This document shows positions 8,245-16,944 of a DNA stretch of 64,000 bases, piece after piece. The notes below the pieces were generated by a model. It did no database searches. It was not told the DNA's origin and saw only the letters and a program-made list of their open reading frames with translations. The stretch's first letter is position 1, and every line of letters starts with the position of its first letter. The stretch spans positions 676,501 through 740,500 of the forward strand of contig NZ_CP021112.1 of NCBI RefSeq assembly GCF_002119765.1. The letters run 5' to 3'. A program made the position numbers and the translations under genes. The stretch is from Pseudorhodoplanes sinuspersici (GTDB lineage: Bacteria; Pseudomonadota; Alphaproteobacteria; Rhizobiales; Xanthobacteraceae).

Positions 8245-8786
8245 ACATCACATCAGGGGATCACAAATGAGCTGCGGTGATGCATCCTGCAATTTTGACT
8301 GGGAAGCCAAGATGGTGGTGGTCGTGAGCGACGAGGCCGGTCCGAAGGTCTGGTGCTACCCGCACAATATCAAGACGGTCTGGTCCTGTTGCGGACATAA
8401 CCGGCGGCCCGGCGTCATTGGCTTGGCGGACGGCCGAGAACTGATCATTGCGGCAGATGCAGCCGAGACGAGGTAGATGGATTCCGTCTTCCCGCTTTCG
8501 ATCAACGCAGCACTCGCAGATACCTGATCATCGGAGCATATCATGTCCAAAGTCTTCGACTATCTCGCTCACGGCAACCCGGCCGACAGAGATGCAGCCG
8601 AACGCGAGTACGCATCAATTGCGCTCGGTAACCACCCCACGATCGTCCATCGAGATGATGGCTGGTATGTAGAAGCATCGGACGGTATGGGGGTCGCATC
8701 TGCTGGCCCGATGTCCGAAGATGTCGCACGTGAGCTCCTCGCTGAAGTCGAAGCCGATATAGCCAGCGCTTATGAGCAGGAAGCGC
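8245..8786. repeat. 542-bp perfect direct repeat, unit 1
   Basis: Bases 8245-8786 appear identical to 17350-17891, in the same orientation. The unit carries two complete small genes. Flanks differ immediately on both sides. Recombination between units would remove 9.1 kb. Confidence 0.9.
8267..8476 (+). CDS. Small cysteine-containing hypothetical protein (repeat unit 1)
   Basis: 69 residues, MSCGDASCNFDWE...WSCCGHNRRPG..., with several Cys and one CCGH group that could bind metal. Family unknown. ATG at 8267 is preceded by GGGGATCACAA. An identical copy lies at 17372-17581, where it is coupled to an upstream gene, so that copy probably keeps the original context. Confidence 0.6.
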   Translation: MSCGDASCNFDWEAKMVVVVSDEAGPKVWCYPHNIKTVWSCCGHNRRPGVIGLADGRELIIAADAAETR

Positions 8787-8818
8787 GCCCGATGACGGAG
8801 AAGAAATTGAGCGGATGA
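8543..8818 (+). CDS. Small acidic hypothetical protein (repeat unit 1)
   Basis: 91 residues, acidic, starting MSKVFDYLAHGNPADRDAAE and ending in a helical stretch (VARELLAEVEADIASAYEQEA). No known family. Its last 10 residues lie outside the 542-bp repeat and differ from the 17648-17902 copy. The stop overlaps the next start (ATGA), so it belongs to the string of small genes running to 9744. Confidence 0.6.
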   Translation: MSKVFDYLAHGNPADRDAAEREYASIALGNHPTIVHRDDGWYVEASDGMGVASAGPMSEDVARELLAEVEADIASAYEQEARPMTEKKLSG

Positions 8819-9006
8819 AGACCCTTTCGAAAGACATCTGGCTCAAGGCAACGCAGCACGGGAATCGTTATTTGTTGCCTCAACGATTCACCAAGGGAAA
8901 TGATCCTGAGAAGGATCGGCTTTATGATGCGTGCGGCTATCTTGTGATGGAGGGCGAGGCTCGATGGCTCCAGAACCCCATGGCGCCCGGAATTGAATTA
9001 ACCTGA
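8815..9006 (+). CDS. Small hypothetical protein
   Basis: 63 residues, basic N-terminal half (LKATQHGNRYLLPQRFTKGNDPEKDRLYD), no signal or membrane segment. Coupled by ATGA to the gene before it. Family not recognised. Confidence 0.5.
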   Translation: MKTLSKDIWLKATQHGNRYLLPQRFTKGNDPEKDRLYDACGYLVMEGEARWLQNPMAPGIELT

Positions 9007-9036
9007 CGACGGAGATAAGCGAACAGCGAGGCAGAA

Positions 9037-9234
9037 ATGAACGCGGCCAATATCAAGGAAGCCATAGCCTATGCAATCGAAACGGCCGACAAGATGCCCG
9101 TCCCGAACAATTATGCTGACAACGGCTATCCTGATGCGCCATGGCTAAGCGATTGGGGTGCGTTCCTCGCCGAGCGGGTGTTATACGATTTGAGCAATCG
9201 CGGCCTCACAATCATCGAAACGCCGAGCAGATAA
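9037..9234 (+). CDS. Small acidic hypothetical protein
   Basis: 65 residues, starting MNAANIKEAIAYAIETADKMP. A GAGG ribosome-binding motif stands 6 bases before the ATG. Part of the tightly packed run of small genes; function unknown. Confidence 0.5.
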   Translation: MNAANIKEAIAYAIETADKMPVPNNYADNGYPDAPWLSDWGAFLAERVLYDLSNRGLTIIETPSR

Positions 9235-9244
9235 GCGAGTGGCC

Positions 9245-9439
9245 ATGCACAATTACTATTGGCACGGACTGATGACTGGCGTGCTTTTGCTCATCGCCAT
9301 CGACAGGGCTTTCGGTGGACAGTGGATTGATTTCGGTCTCGGCCTCACATCTGTCTTAGTAATTACACTTGTTATGATTACAACCAGATCGCCTGCGCGC
9401 AGCGTTACTGGGCAAGTAACACAGGGGAGCAAGAAATGA
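9245..9439 (+). CDS. Small two-helix membrane protein
   Basis: About 64 residues with two hydrophobic segments (LMTGVLLLIAIDRAF and LGLTSVLVITLVMITT) and a polar, basic tail. It is probably an inner-membrane protein. ATG at 9245 was chosen; a GTG at 9239 is an alternative. The stop overlaps the following ATG. Confidence 0.55.
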   Translation: MHNYYWHGLMTGVLLLIAIDRAFGGQWIDFGLGLTSVLVITLVMITTRSPARSVTGQVTQGSKK

Positions 9440-9558
9440 ATTGGCAATTCGGAGAGATGCGCCCCAATGACATTGAGTGGTTTCGGGAGAAGACCAAGAG
9501 GGTAGCCAGGACGCCGACAGAATATCACCCTGGGTCGCCGCTCCGAGAGCGGCCTTGA
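9436..9558 (+). CDS. 40-residue hypothetical protein
   Basis: Opens at the ATGA overlap with the membrane protein gene (AGGGGAGC upstream) and reads MNWQFGEMRPNDIEWFREK... to 9558. Short and charged; support is the coupling and the good ribosome-binding site only. Confidence 0.4.
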   Translation: MNWQFGEMRPNDIEWFREKTKRVARTPTEYHPGSPLRERP

Positions 9559-9651
9559 CCGGATCGGCCGGCGGATCTGGTGCATGGAGACATTGCTGCT
9601 CTGGGACAAGCACATCACTGACACGAGATAGATGAAGGGGCGCATTAAGCT

Positions 9652-9744
9652 ATGGATTTTTGGAGTGGTTTTTCGGCGGCCATAATGATCTGCACGCTAA
9701 TTCTAGTGTGCGGATTTGCTTTTTATCGAAGGCGACAGCGCTGA
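9652..9744 (+). CDS. 30-residue single-span membrane miniprotein
   Basis: MDFWSGFSAAIMICTLILVC followed by GFAFYRRRQR: one hydrophobic helix with a basic tail, the typical form of bacterial membrane microproteins (positive-inside C-terminus). The ribosome-binding site is weak. An overlapping frame from 9632 is an alternative. Confidence 0.4.
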   Translation: MDFWSGFSAAIMICTLILVCGFAFYRRRQR

Positions 9745-9826
9745 CACCTAGCAAGCACGAAGACGTGTTCTCCCTCCCATGGCCTCGGGTGCCATATTAG
9801 GCGTGTCAAGAACAGGAGGTCGAGGA

Positions 9827-10075
9827 ATGCACAGTCATCAGCGGTTGCGCCGTAGCGAATCCGAGATTTCTAAGCTGCTCAACGAGGCGCTAGGGAATAC
9901 GCCGGCATGCCGCGGAGCAAAATTTGGCCCAATAATTCAAAGCGACGTCCCTGGAAGGTGGACTGTGCATCTCCAAGGAACGCCATCTGGTAGTTGTCAG
10001 CGCGCATTCATCGCCGTCCGATCGGAACTCCAGGCACAGATATCGATCGCGCCATATGAAAGGAGCTTTTACTGA
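9827..10075 (+). CDS. Small hypothetical protein
   Basis: 82 residues starting MHSHQRLRRSESEISKLLNE, with a conserved-looking VPGRWTVHLQG...AFIAVRSELQAQ core. The ATG follows an excellent AGGAGGTCGAGGA ribosome-binding site, which fixes this start rather than the upstream one at 9779. Resembles short soluble proteins of Bradyrhizobium; function unknown. Confidence 0.6.
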   Translation: MHSHQRLRRSESEISKLLNEALGNTPACRGAKFGPIIQSDVPGRWTVHLQGTPSGSCQRAFIAVRSELQAQISIAPYERSFY

Positions 10076-10457
10076 CTGAACGAGCATTGGCATTGAGCGT
10101 AAATGCCAGTCATCTGCTACGGGGCATATTTTGCGCCGGCGGATACTGCCCCCCTCCCCGAGGCTTAATGTTTTTGAGGGGTTGGTAAGCTCGGGGCGGA
10201 GCGCCGGCTGTAGAAGCCGGACATCAAGCCAAAAAAACGGATGGCTTTGTTCCGCCAGCAGTTTCACATGCCTAATCGCCAATTTGGGGCTCTGCTGGCT
10301 AGCAAGTCCCGCTGCTTCCCTATTAGGATTGATAAGCAGACGTAAAGTCTTTTCGGCGATCACAGCGCTTTGATCGCTTCAGTATGATGCCGCTCACATT
10401 ATCCGGAGACGAGAATCGTTACTACGCACCCGACCACGCGGTCAGATGGGTGCTAAT
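10076..10457. other. Intergenic stretch without a supported gene
   Basis: 382 bases. Open frames here on both strands lack ribosome-binding sites and family resemblance. It presumably holds the promoter of the secreted protein gene at 10458. Confidence 0.5.
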
Positions 10458-10922
10458 ATGCGCGCTAAATATGCCGTAGTGTTGGGATTAGCTGCCTTCA
10501 TCGGACTCGGCTCCCTTAATAGCTCGTTCGCGCAGGCTGTGCGCACGACCGAGTTCGACCAAAGCAATCTTGATTGGACGTTCGGCATTACCGCAGCTGC
10601 GATAGCGCCGGACGGGACATGGGGCGTTGCGACGCAGCCGTACACCAGCGCTGCTATTGCTGAAGCGATCGCAAAGTGCCAACGAAAATATGAGCCCAAA
10701 ATCGGTTGCGGCTACCGTTCAGTTATCGTTCGACGAGGATGGACTTTGCTCTCCAGGTGCGGCTCAGAAAATGTTCTTGTTGCCGGACGTTGGCAGAGCG
10801 ACGTGGAGGCTGCGGCCCGAAAACAAGAAAGCGCCCAGAGAGTCTACGTGCCAGATATGCCGCCTTGTGTGCTCAAACTGACTGTCGGTCCGAACGGCAA
10901 CACAGCTACGGCGCTCCGTTGA
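10458..10922 (+). CDS. Secreted hypothetical protein, DUF4189-like
   Basis: About 154 residues with a signal peptide (MRAKYAVVLGLAAFIGLGSL, cleavage near SFAQA). The mature part has WGVATQPYTSAAIAEAIAKC, then paired cysteines (CGYRS, RCGS, PPCV) suggesting disulfides in the periplasm. The A-x-A-x2-C pattern recalls DUF4189 proteins, but the match is loose. ATG at 10458 or 10446. No operon partner is evident. Confidence 0.6.
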   Translation: MRAKYAVVLGLAAFIGLGSLNSSFAQAVRTTEFDQSNLDWTFGITAAAIAPDGTWGVATQPYTSAAIAEAIAKCQRKYEPKIGCGYRSVIVRRGWTLLSRCGSENVLVAGRWQSDVEAAARKQESAQRVYVPDMPPCVLKLTVGPNGNTATALR

Positions 10923-10952
10923 CGCGCGTTACAAAAATCAGCAGGGATCAAA

Positions 10953-11201
10953 TCAACGCTTACTGAGATCCTCTGGAGTCTCGCCCGCCTTCAACAAAAT
11001 CTCCGCATCACCGAACTCGCCGATACTTGGATCACCAGCTCGCTTGAAAGCGACGGCACCGACATTGCCATTAATGCGGGCCATGGCTCTTGCGAGAGCC
11101 GCCACCGCATTGGCGCTCTGGCACTCTTGCGCTTGTCCCGGGACAAGGTCGTCCTCAGTTCGAGAGAAAGGAATCGCGACGAAATAAACGGTGGAAGCCA
11201 T
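10953..11201 (-). CDS. Conserved small hypothetical protein
   Basis: 82 residues: VYFVAIPFSRTEDDLVPGQA..., AMARINGNVGAVAFKRAGDP...FGDAEILLKAGETPEDL. This is a recurrent short protein of Bradyrhizobium-type genomes, apparently soluble, of unknown function. It stands alone on the minus strand. Confidence 0.65.
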   Translation of the reverse strand: MASTVYFVAIPFSRTEDDLVPGQAQECQSANAVAALARAMARINGNVGAVAFKRAGDPSIGEFGDAEILLKAGETPEDLSKR

Positions 11202-11270
11202 CCGAGTGCGTACTCGGACGAGCGCCTTTCAACTACCGGGCGATTGACTCTAGCAGCGCCATGAGAACAA

Positions 11271-11573
11271 ATGAAGAACATTCTAGTGCCAGGAGCAACC
11301 GCGATGGATCTATTCAGCGACGAAACGCATGCCCAATGGGCCGCTCTGCTGGACGTCAGTTATCCGTTCCAGGTGGACCTACCCTATCAACTGACCGGCC
11401 CGATCCTTGCCGCCATCGTCAAATTCTGCGAGCCGCACGACGTCTGGAGCGCCTCCGAATATCGGTCGGACGGCCTCGAATGCATGCGCGTTGGCTTCAA
11501 GGACGCGAGGGTGGCGCGAAACTTCCGCCGGAAATTCAGTGGCGAGATTGTCGAACGGCAGACGGTCCATTGA
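11271..11573 (+). CDS. Conserved small hypothetical protein
   Basis: 100 residues (or 89 from the internal ATG at 11304). Core VDLPYQLTGPILAAIVKFCEP and a C-terminal GFKDARVARNFRRKFSGE, a pattern seen in short rhizobial proteins. It overlaps the next small reading frame by a base or more. Function unknown. Confidence 0.6.
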   Translation: MKNILVPGATAMDLFSDETHAQWAALLDVSYPFQVDLPYQLTGPILAAIVKFCEPHDVWSASEYRSDGLECMRVGFKDARVARNFRRKFSGEIVERQTVH

Positions 11574-11765
11574 TTGACGACATTGAGCAGGACGTGGATG
11601 CGGCAATAGCAGCATGCGGCGGCGATTTGCGCGCCACAATACGCGCGCTGCTGATCGCGAATGCTTTTTTTGGAAAGTGAGCTGGCGAACGCCACTACAA
11701 AATGTCTGCGGGATATGCGCGTCGTGGTGCATCGAAAAGGCGAGCTGACACGCAAGGCGGTTGAT
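11570..11765 (+). pseudogene. Frameshifted small gene (DDIEQDVDAAIAACGGD family)
   Basis: Begins TTG at 11570 and reads LIDDIEQDVDAAIAACGGDL...LIANAF. Removing one base from the T7 run near 11664 continues it as LESELANATTK, and a second shift gives SAGYARRGASK. Intact relatives in rhizobia have this continuous order. So two indels break it. It overlaps the next gene start. Confidence 0.5.
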
Positions 11766-12053
11766 CGCGATTGGCCCTATCAGGTCGCGCTGCCGCATCT
11801 AGATGTTATAGAAATTTTTTCACGCAGTGGAGACTTTCTATGGCGCACTTCCTTCGCATGCGCCTCGTCGCGCCGCCGTTGTGAGAGATGGCGTTTCAAT
11901 CTCTACTGCTTTTCAGATGAGGCCGACGCGGAAAAATTCCGCGTGCGGTTTAACGATCTCAAATTCGATCCCACCTGGAGGGGCAGAGGCGACGCCAAGA
12001 ACCGTTGGGTCGGAGGCAATGACTATGTGCGGACGTGCAAAATTGCCGATTGA
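11715..12053 (+). CDS. Conserved small hypothetical protein
   Basis: 112 residues beginning MRVVVHRKGELTRKAVDRDW; the YQVALP and C-terminal YCFSDEADAEKFRVRF segments are typical of a short rhizobial family of unknown function. It overlaps the relic before it and the SRAP relic after it. Confidence 0.55.
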   Translation: MRVVVHRKGELTRKAVDRDWPYQVALPHLDVIEIFSRSGDFLWRTSFACASSRRRCERWRFNLYCFSDEADAEKFRVRFNDLKFDPTWRGRGDAKNRWVGGNDYVRTCKIAD

Positions 12054-12667
12054 TATCAGCGAGATCAAAAACAAGATTGATTTCGGTGACAAGTTGCCTC
12101 CGGAATTGCGAAAGCCGAACTACAACGCGTCACCAAGCCGGCGCTGCCGGTGATCCGGCGCAGTCCGGAAACCGGCGAGCGCACACTCGACGCTTTAAGT
12201 TGGGGCTTGATCCCGCATTGGGCCCTGGATCCAGACATTCGACCGATCAATGCGACGGCCGAACATGTTGCGGCCGCGCCGATCAAGGCAGCGTATGCGA
12301 AACGCCGCTGTATTGTGCCGATGGATGGATTCTGGGCCGCGGTCCCAAGACAGAAACGTTTGCAGCCCTATTACATCACGGCCAAGGATCGCACATCTGG
12401 GAAAACTGGAAGAACCCGGCAACGGGCGAATGGTTTAGAACTTTCGCCATCATCACCTGCGAGCCGAATGAACTTTGCTCGGAGATCCATGATCGGATGC
12501 CAGTCATATTAGACCCCAATGATTACGATCGATGGCTTGGTACAGACTCAGATCCGCGGGACTTGCTTCGCCCCTACTCCTCAAAGAAGATGGAGGCGTG
12601 GCCAGTCTCGACCCGCGTTAATTCGCCAGCCAATAATGATCCGTCGCTGACTGACAGGCTGTTTTGA
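12025..12667 (+). pseudogene. Broken SRAP/YedK-type abasic-site protein gene
   Basis: Starts MCGR, giving the Cys2 that SRAP (SOS response-associated peptidase, HMCES/YedK) proteins use to crosslink abasic sites in single-stranded DNA. The family blocks follow in order but in three frames: LSWGLIPHWALDP, NATAEHV, RRCIVPMDGFW, then TFAIITCEPNELCSEIHDRMPVIL. Frame changes lie at about 12115-12150 and about 12395. With these two indels the gene encodes only about 42 residues from its start. If they are sequencing errors the protein would be about 213 residues and complete. Confidence 0.8.
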
Positions 12668-12793
12668 TGGCGAGCGGTTACGAAGAATCAGCCGACTACG
12701 GCGGCCCTGAACCGCGACCCCGGCGGCATCGCCGTAATCGCGATCGCCATCATCTTGGCCGGCGTGGTCTATGGCTGGTGGGTTAGTGGCTAA
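12667..12793 (+). pseudogene. Frameshifted small membrane protein
   Basis: ATG at 12667 overlaps the SRAP stop and starts MASGYEESADYGGPEPR. A shift of frame then gives IAVIAIAIILAGVVYGWW, a single transmembrane helix ending at 12793. One indel within the proline/arginine stretch separates the halves. Confidence 0.4.
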
Positions 12794-13029
12794 CCGGCGC
12801 CGGCGCTTCGATCAGCCGATCCCCCTGTGGGACTGCACTGTGATCCGCACCCTTGCCGACGCCCGCCGGTGGCTGATCGACACCGATTCCGACCGGAACA
12901 AACCGCATCCAATGAGAGTTATATGCGCACCTGATTTTGGATGGATCAGGCCCTGTCAACATACTTAACCCGGCCCTGCAGTGACGCCCGGGGCCGGTGT
13001 TTTTAATGCGCATGACACAGCGCCAGGGC

Positions 13030-13235
13030 CCTCAGCCAGCCGCCCGTCCGGCAACAGCTTTGCCCGGACACCGTGCAATTGTCTTGGATCTCTATTAACG
13101 CGTCCTTGTTCCGCTCCTTGCAGATTTTGCGCGATCTCGATCGCCGTGGTTTGCACGTCGTGGAAGACCCTATAGGCCCCATCCACAAAGATATCCCACC
13201 CCCTCCGGGCCCCACTCCGTCTGGCATACGCCGCC
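13030..13235 (-). pseudogene. Broken small gene with a WDIFVDG core
   Basis: Minus strand. One frame gives GWDIFVDGAYRVFHDVQTTA followed by IEIAQNLQ, the next gives ERNKDALIEIQDN, the third KLLPDGRLAEGPG; together they make a continuous small rhizobial protein of unknown function. Two indels break it. A second, shorter relic of the same family is at 18955-19040. Confidence 0.5.
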
Positions 13236-13476
13236 GATAGCCGGATTCGCTTGGAGTTGAAAGGATGAGTTGCGGACAACAAAAAACCCGCCTCCGAGTC
13301 CGGAAGCAGGCCCAATGTCCCACCGCACTATCCAACCCCAGTATATCCGTGGTGGCGTAACCTCACGATCGGTAATCAGAAAACGGGGTGCAGTTGGCCT
13401 TAATACAAGATGCTCTAATTCATATTCAATGCGGCACCTCCTGCTAGGTGCCACTGAGCAGATGGCGACTAGCCGG

Positions 13477-13662
13477 TCAAACCGCAACCTTTTGCGGCAA
13501 AATTCGCTCACGAAACTTTCTAATAATCATTTCGCGAACCTTCCGACGCAAACCATCTGGAACGGTCGGGCAAATTCTAATAACCGCGTGACCAGGATCT
13601 CCCGCATTCCCATCAGGCAAGACATACACGACCTGCTGGTCCATCTGCCGAATAGCTCGCAA
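13477..13662 (-). CDS. Small hypothetical protein
   Basis: 61 residues, MRAIRQMDQQVVYVLPDGNA...RRKVREMIIRKFRERILPQ: a beta-like N-terminal half and a basic helical C-terminal half. Not recognised. Chosen over the longer plus-strand frame because its composition is protein-like. Confidence 0.4.
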   Translation of the reverse strand: MRAIRQMDQQVVYVLPDGNAGDPGHAVIRICPTVPDGLRRKVREMIIRKFRERILPQKVAV

Positions 13663-13771
13663 ATCGGCGCATACGCCATCTGCGGCCCGGTTACATTGGC
13701 TAGTTGGCTATCTGAAGAATAAGGAGCACAATACCCTCCGAGTTCGGCTTTTCCCGCAGTTCGAGGGCGGC

Positions 13772-13930
13772 ATGAAGAAAGCTGCGACGTCGAAGAAGGA
13801 GAAGAGAGCGGCCAGCAAACAGTCAGCCAAGGCGATGGCCGGTCGACGTATAGATGAACTCGCCGACCCATCGGCATCCAAGGCGCAAAAGAGAATTCGC
13901 AAGCGCCGCTTGTTGAATAAGCCGGTCTAA
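13772..13930 (+). CDS. Lysine/arginine-rich small protein
   Basis: 52 residues, very basic (MKKAATSKKEKRAASKQSAK ... RIRKRRLLNKPV), histone-tail-like composition suggesting nucleic-acid binding. An in-frame extension upstream (LKNKEHNTLRVRLFPQFEGG) may belong to it; the start is uncertain. Confidence 0.4.
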   Translation: MKKAATSKKEKRAASKQSAKAMAGRRIDELADPSASKAQKRIRKRRLLNKPV

Positions 13931-14026
13931 TCCAACGTTGAATCGCTGTTAGCGGTCTCCGACCAGCCATCACCGGACTTCTGAAACTAAAAGCCCGGAT
14001 ATCGAGAAGCCGCCATCGTCGCCGCG

Positions 14027-15472
14027 CTATGAGACGCGTTTCAGTCCGGGCGGCTGCCAGGTGCCTGCACCGGCCGGCAGGATGGATGGCGCTTCGGTCT
14101 TTGGCCAGTACAGGCGCATCACGAGATAGATCGTGTCATTGGGTGCAGGCAGCCAATTTGCTTCCTTGTCAGCGCCGGGGCTGTCCTTCTGGATGTAGAG
14201 GGTGAGCGAGCCATCCTCATTCTTCTTCATGCCGGGCAACATCGGCGAGTTGATGAGGTAACGGTCGATCGGGTTCTTGATCAGAAGCTGGCTCTTGCCG
14301 TCATACATCGTCACCGACCAGAAGGAGTTCACCGGTGGCAGTTGTCCCGCCGGGAAGGTCAGTGTGTAATTGTGCTTGCTGCCGTCGAGCGTGCGGCCGT
14401 CGCTGTCAACGCGCGTGAACGGATAGGTCGCTTCCGCCGGATCATTGCCATAAATGCCGGCCTGAGCGGCGACGGCACGCTTCAACCAGTCGCCATTGTA
14501 GTGTGCGCTATCGCCCGGAAGACCGCTAACCCGCCAGCCATTGATCGCCTTGCCGGCATTGGAAACGGCCTCGTCGACCTTCCGTTGGCCCTCCTTCATG
14601 CCGACGCCAAGCTCCAGCTTATGCTCCAGCGGCAGGTCCTTGAAGTTGAGGGTCTTGCCCGGCCCGACACCGATGCGTGCCAGCTTGGCGCGTATCTCCT
14701 TCTCATTACCTTGAGCCGGCGCGAATTGCAGCGCAAAGTCGAGATAATCGAAGAAGTTGGACTTCACGAGCTCCTTGTCGATCTTGGGGAAATCGACGGT
14801 TGGTGCGGCCGGCGGCGGCGTCTGCTTCAGATAGGCCGAGAGCATCTGTACCTTGTAGCCAGCCTGCACCCTCTTGACGTTGTCGAGATCATCCGGGCCG
14901 AAAAGCTGGGTGCGATAGCCCGCGAGGGAAAACTGTGTGCTCGAACGAAACACCTGCTTGATGCCCGCTGGGGTGTCACCCTTCCAATCGGGCCCCACCA
15001 CCATGTAGTCGCCGGCACCGCTCCCTGTGGCTCGGGTGCCGATATAGCCATAATTGTAGGTATTGCCGTCGCAGAGCATGACCGAGTAGTAGCGCTTCGG
15101 GTCGATCGCCGGCACCGAGAGGACCACCGGCTCCGCCCGCAAATCCAGCCACACGAAGGAATAGGGCGTGTCGCTGTTCGGCGTGACGATTGCCGTGTCC
15201 TTGTAGGTGTAGACGTTGGGCTCGTTCTTGATCTGGTTGAACGGCGCCTTGAACTGCCCCGAATTGCGATCTACCGCGTACTCATACATGATTGCGTAGT
15301 TCATCACGATCGGCAGGCCGTAGATGAACCCTGCCTCGGCGATGTCCTTGGCCTCGAACAGGTTGGGCCAATCGGCTTTGTTCTGCGCAATGGCCGGGGT
15401 GTACTTCGCCGTCGTGGCGGCGATCACGGCAATCGCCGCGGTGGAGCGAAGTAAATCCCGCTTCGTCAACAT
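14027..15472 (-). CDS. Exported DUF1254/DUF1214 protein
   Basis: 481 residues, intact. A Tat-like signal (TKRDLLRSTAAIAVIAATTA, cleavage after AIA) directs it to the periplasm. DUF1254 covers about residues 45-190 (YGLPIVMNYAIMYEYA, TPNSDTPYSFVWLDLRAEP, RYYSVMLCDG, YIGTRATG) and DUF1214 the C-terminal third (YTLTFPAGQLPPVNSFWSVTMYD, YLINSPMLPGMKKNEDGSLTLYI, NWLPAPNDTIYLVMRLYWPK). Function unknown; the family is widespread in soil bacteria. It is the largest intact gene of the 8-24 kb accessory zone and stands alone. The 300 bases upstream (15473-15774) hold no gene and presumably its promoter. Confidence 0.93.
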   Translation of the reverse strand: MLTKRDLLRSTAAIAVIAATTAKYTPAIAQNKADWPNLFEAKDIAEAGFIYGLPIVMNYAIMYEYAVDRNSGQFKAPFNQIKNEPNVYTYKDTAIVTPNSDTPYSFVWLDLRAEPVVLSVPAIDPKRYYSVMLCDGNTYNYGYIGTRATGSGAGDYMVVGPDWKGDTPAGIKQVFRSSTQFSLAGYRTQLFGPDDLDNVKRVQAGYKVQMLSAYLKQTPPPAAPTVDFPKIDKELVKSNFFDYLDFALQFAPAQGNEKEIRAKLARIGVGPGKTLNFKDLPLEHKLELGVGMKEGQRKVDEAVSNAGKAINGWRVSGLPGDSAHYNGDWLKRAVAAQAGIYGNDPAEATYPFTRVDSDGRTLDGSKHNYTLTFPAGQLPPVNSFWSVTMYDGKSQLLIKNPIDRYLINSPMLPGMKKNEDGSLTLYIQKDSPGADKEANWLPAPNDTIYLVMRLYWPKTEAPSILPAGAGTWQPPGLKRVS

Positions 15473-15774
15473 TTGCCCATTCCTTAATTACTCGATTGAG
15501 TTATCGAAACGATCTGCAACGGAATGGCTCTCGCACTGTGGAACGCGCGCCGGTTTGGCGCCCGTTCGATGCGACAGCCATAACGGAAGCGCGAAGTTTA
15601 AAACTTGACTTTTTTCCCTCCACCAAGAGGCACATTTAATCTTGCGCCTATTGAGAAGAGGATCTTGCCATTTCGCGCCAATAGCAACTCAGTTAGCCTG
15701 GCCGTAGGCATTTTTTTCGTGCAGCGTCTTGCCCTCCCCTTGTCGCCGCCGATAAATAACGGACTAAATTGTCA

Positions 15775-16050
15775 TCAAATACATGGTGAGATTTCACTCC
15801 CTAAACCGCCGAAAACACTACGAAAATCTGGAAGCTCATTTTCGGCGCGGGTGTCGTCACGCTGCTTTTCGTCTTGATCGTAGGGATCGAACGGCAGCGC
15901 AATTGCGTCCCATCGGATATCGAACATCCCGCGGACGAAATCGGCCGTGCGATCTTTCATCGTCTCGCCGAAGGCGACGCATTCGGCGCCAGCCTTAAAT
16001 TGCGTTTCGTCGATGAATGGGACCACCTGCGGCCCATAGGCGGTCACCAC
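15775..16050 (-). CDS. Small hypothetical protein, possibly membrane-anchored
   Basis: 91 residues from a GTG start at 16050; the open frame extends upstream with a hydrophobic stretch (GAFKLIWVAVVVTAYG), so a membrane anchor may be missing from this start. The rest is acidic (FDPYDQDEKQRDDTRAENE). It follows the M15 peptidase relic on the same strand. Family unknown. Confidence 0.4.
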   Translation of the reverse strand: MVTAYGPQVVPFIDETQFKAGAECVAFGETMKDRTADFVRGMFDIRWDAIALPFDPYDQDEKQRDDTRAENELPDFRSVFGGLGSEISPCI

Positions 16051-16082
16051 GACGGCGACCCAAATGAGCTTGAAAGCGCCAA

Positions 16083-16530
16083 TCAGCGCCGCGCCCTCCG
16101 CCGGGCTGAAACGTTCCGGCCATAGCCATTGGCGCCCAAGCGGACGCCCTTCTGGCCTGTGTTGAAGTGAATGTGCCGGTGGGTCGTGTAGGTCATGACA
16201 AAGACGCCCTGCGATCGCAGGAAGGCGACGGCCTCAGCGGTGCGCGCCGTCTTGAAATCGACCGCCATGCCGTACGGTGAAAGGATGGTCGGCGCGCGCC
16301 AGCGATCACCGCGCCAGGCCGGCAAGTCGAGATGATCGATACCTTGCCGATCCGCGCCTCGAGCCGATCGAGAACCGCCCTCGTCTGCCTGTCAGGCACG
16401 ATCGGTCGGTCGAAGCCTTGGCATAGCCCTTGATAGCGCCAGGCTGGGCGTAAACGTTCCACGGGCCTAGAAAAGCCATGACTGGAGAGGCCACGCACAA
16501 GAGCGCAGCCGCGAAAAGCCATCGCAGCAT
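16083..16530 (-). pseudogene. Broken M15-type (VanY/YcbK-like) peptidase gene
   Basis: Three frames read in order give a signal peptide (MLRWLFAAALLCVASPVMAF), then RAVLDRLEARIGKVSIISTC...PGAVIAG, then YGMAVDFKTARTAEAVAFLR and HIHFNTGQKGVRLGANGYGR. These are the zinc-ligand blocks (H-x6-D and HxH) of peptidase M15A, which trims peptidoglycan peptides in the periplasm. Frame changes fall near 16400 and 16285. The zinc ligands survive, so the gene would be intact if the two indels are errors. Confidence 0.7.
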
Positions 16531-16615
16531 CAATTCACCTGTGGATTGTGTGGTTTGCCGGTCAGGTCAGAGCGGCCCGCAGTCCTCTATCTTGGTGTCA
16601 CCAACGGAGAGACGC

Positions 16616-16881
16616 ATGCCGCTTAAGGTCACCGCCATCAAGTGCCCATCGTGTCAGGGTACGGGCAAATCGGTTGCGACTTACTCGATGCACCATGCAT
16701 GTGGTGCCGAGGCGAGAAGAAGTTGCTCAAGGATCGAGCCATTCAGTACGCGGATCATGTTTGGATGTTGGCGGGCGGCGGCTACATCTGCGGCGATCAT
16801 GACTACGACGGCATGCGCGAGATGGAACAGAAATCCACAGAAGTCCGAGCCGCATTCGGCTTGGATCCTATAACGCGATAA
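16616..16881 (+). pseudogene. Frameshifted small zinc-finger protein (DnaJ-like CxxCxGxG)
   Basis: First frame from ATG 16616: MPLKVTAIKCPSCQGTGKS. Second frame: CDLLDAPCMWCRGEKKLLKD and on to 16881. The joined protein has CPSCQGTG and CMWCRG, a DnaJ-type zinc-binding pair, and a C-terminal helix. One indel near 16670 separates the halves. Confidence 0.55.
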
Positions 16882-16944
16882 CAGGCCGTTACAGCAGGAG
16901 AGATCAATGAGCGCCGTACAAAATAACTCACGCTCTATAACAGC

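Noticed and set aside
10488-10682. Minus-strand frame opposite the secreted DUF4189-like gene
   Set aside because: Antisense shadow without start signal.
14342-15454. 370-residue plus-strand frame opposite the DUF1254 gene
   Set aside because: Antisense shadow in high-GC DNA; Arg/Ala/Val-rich composition, no family resemblance.
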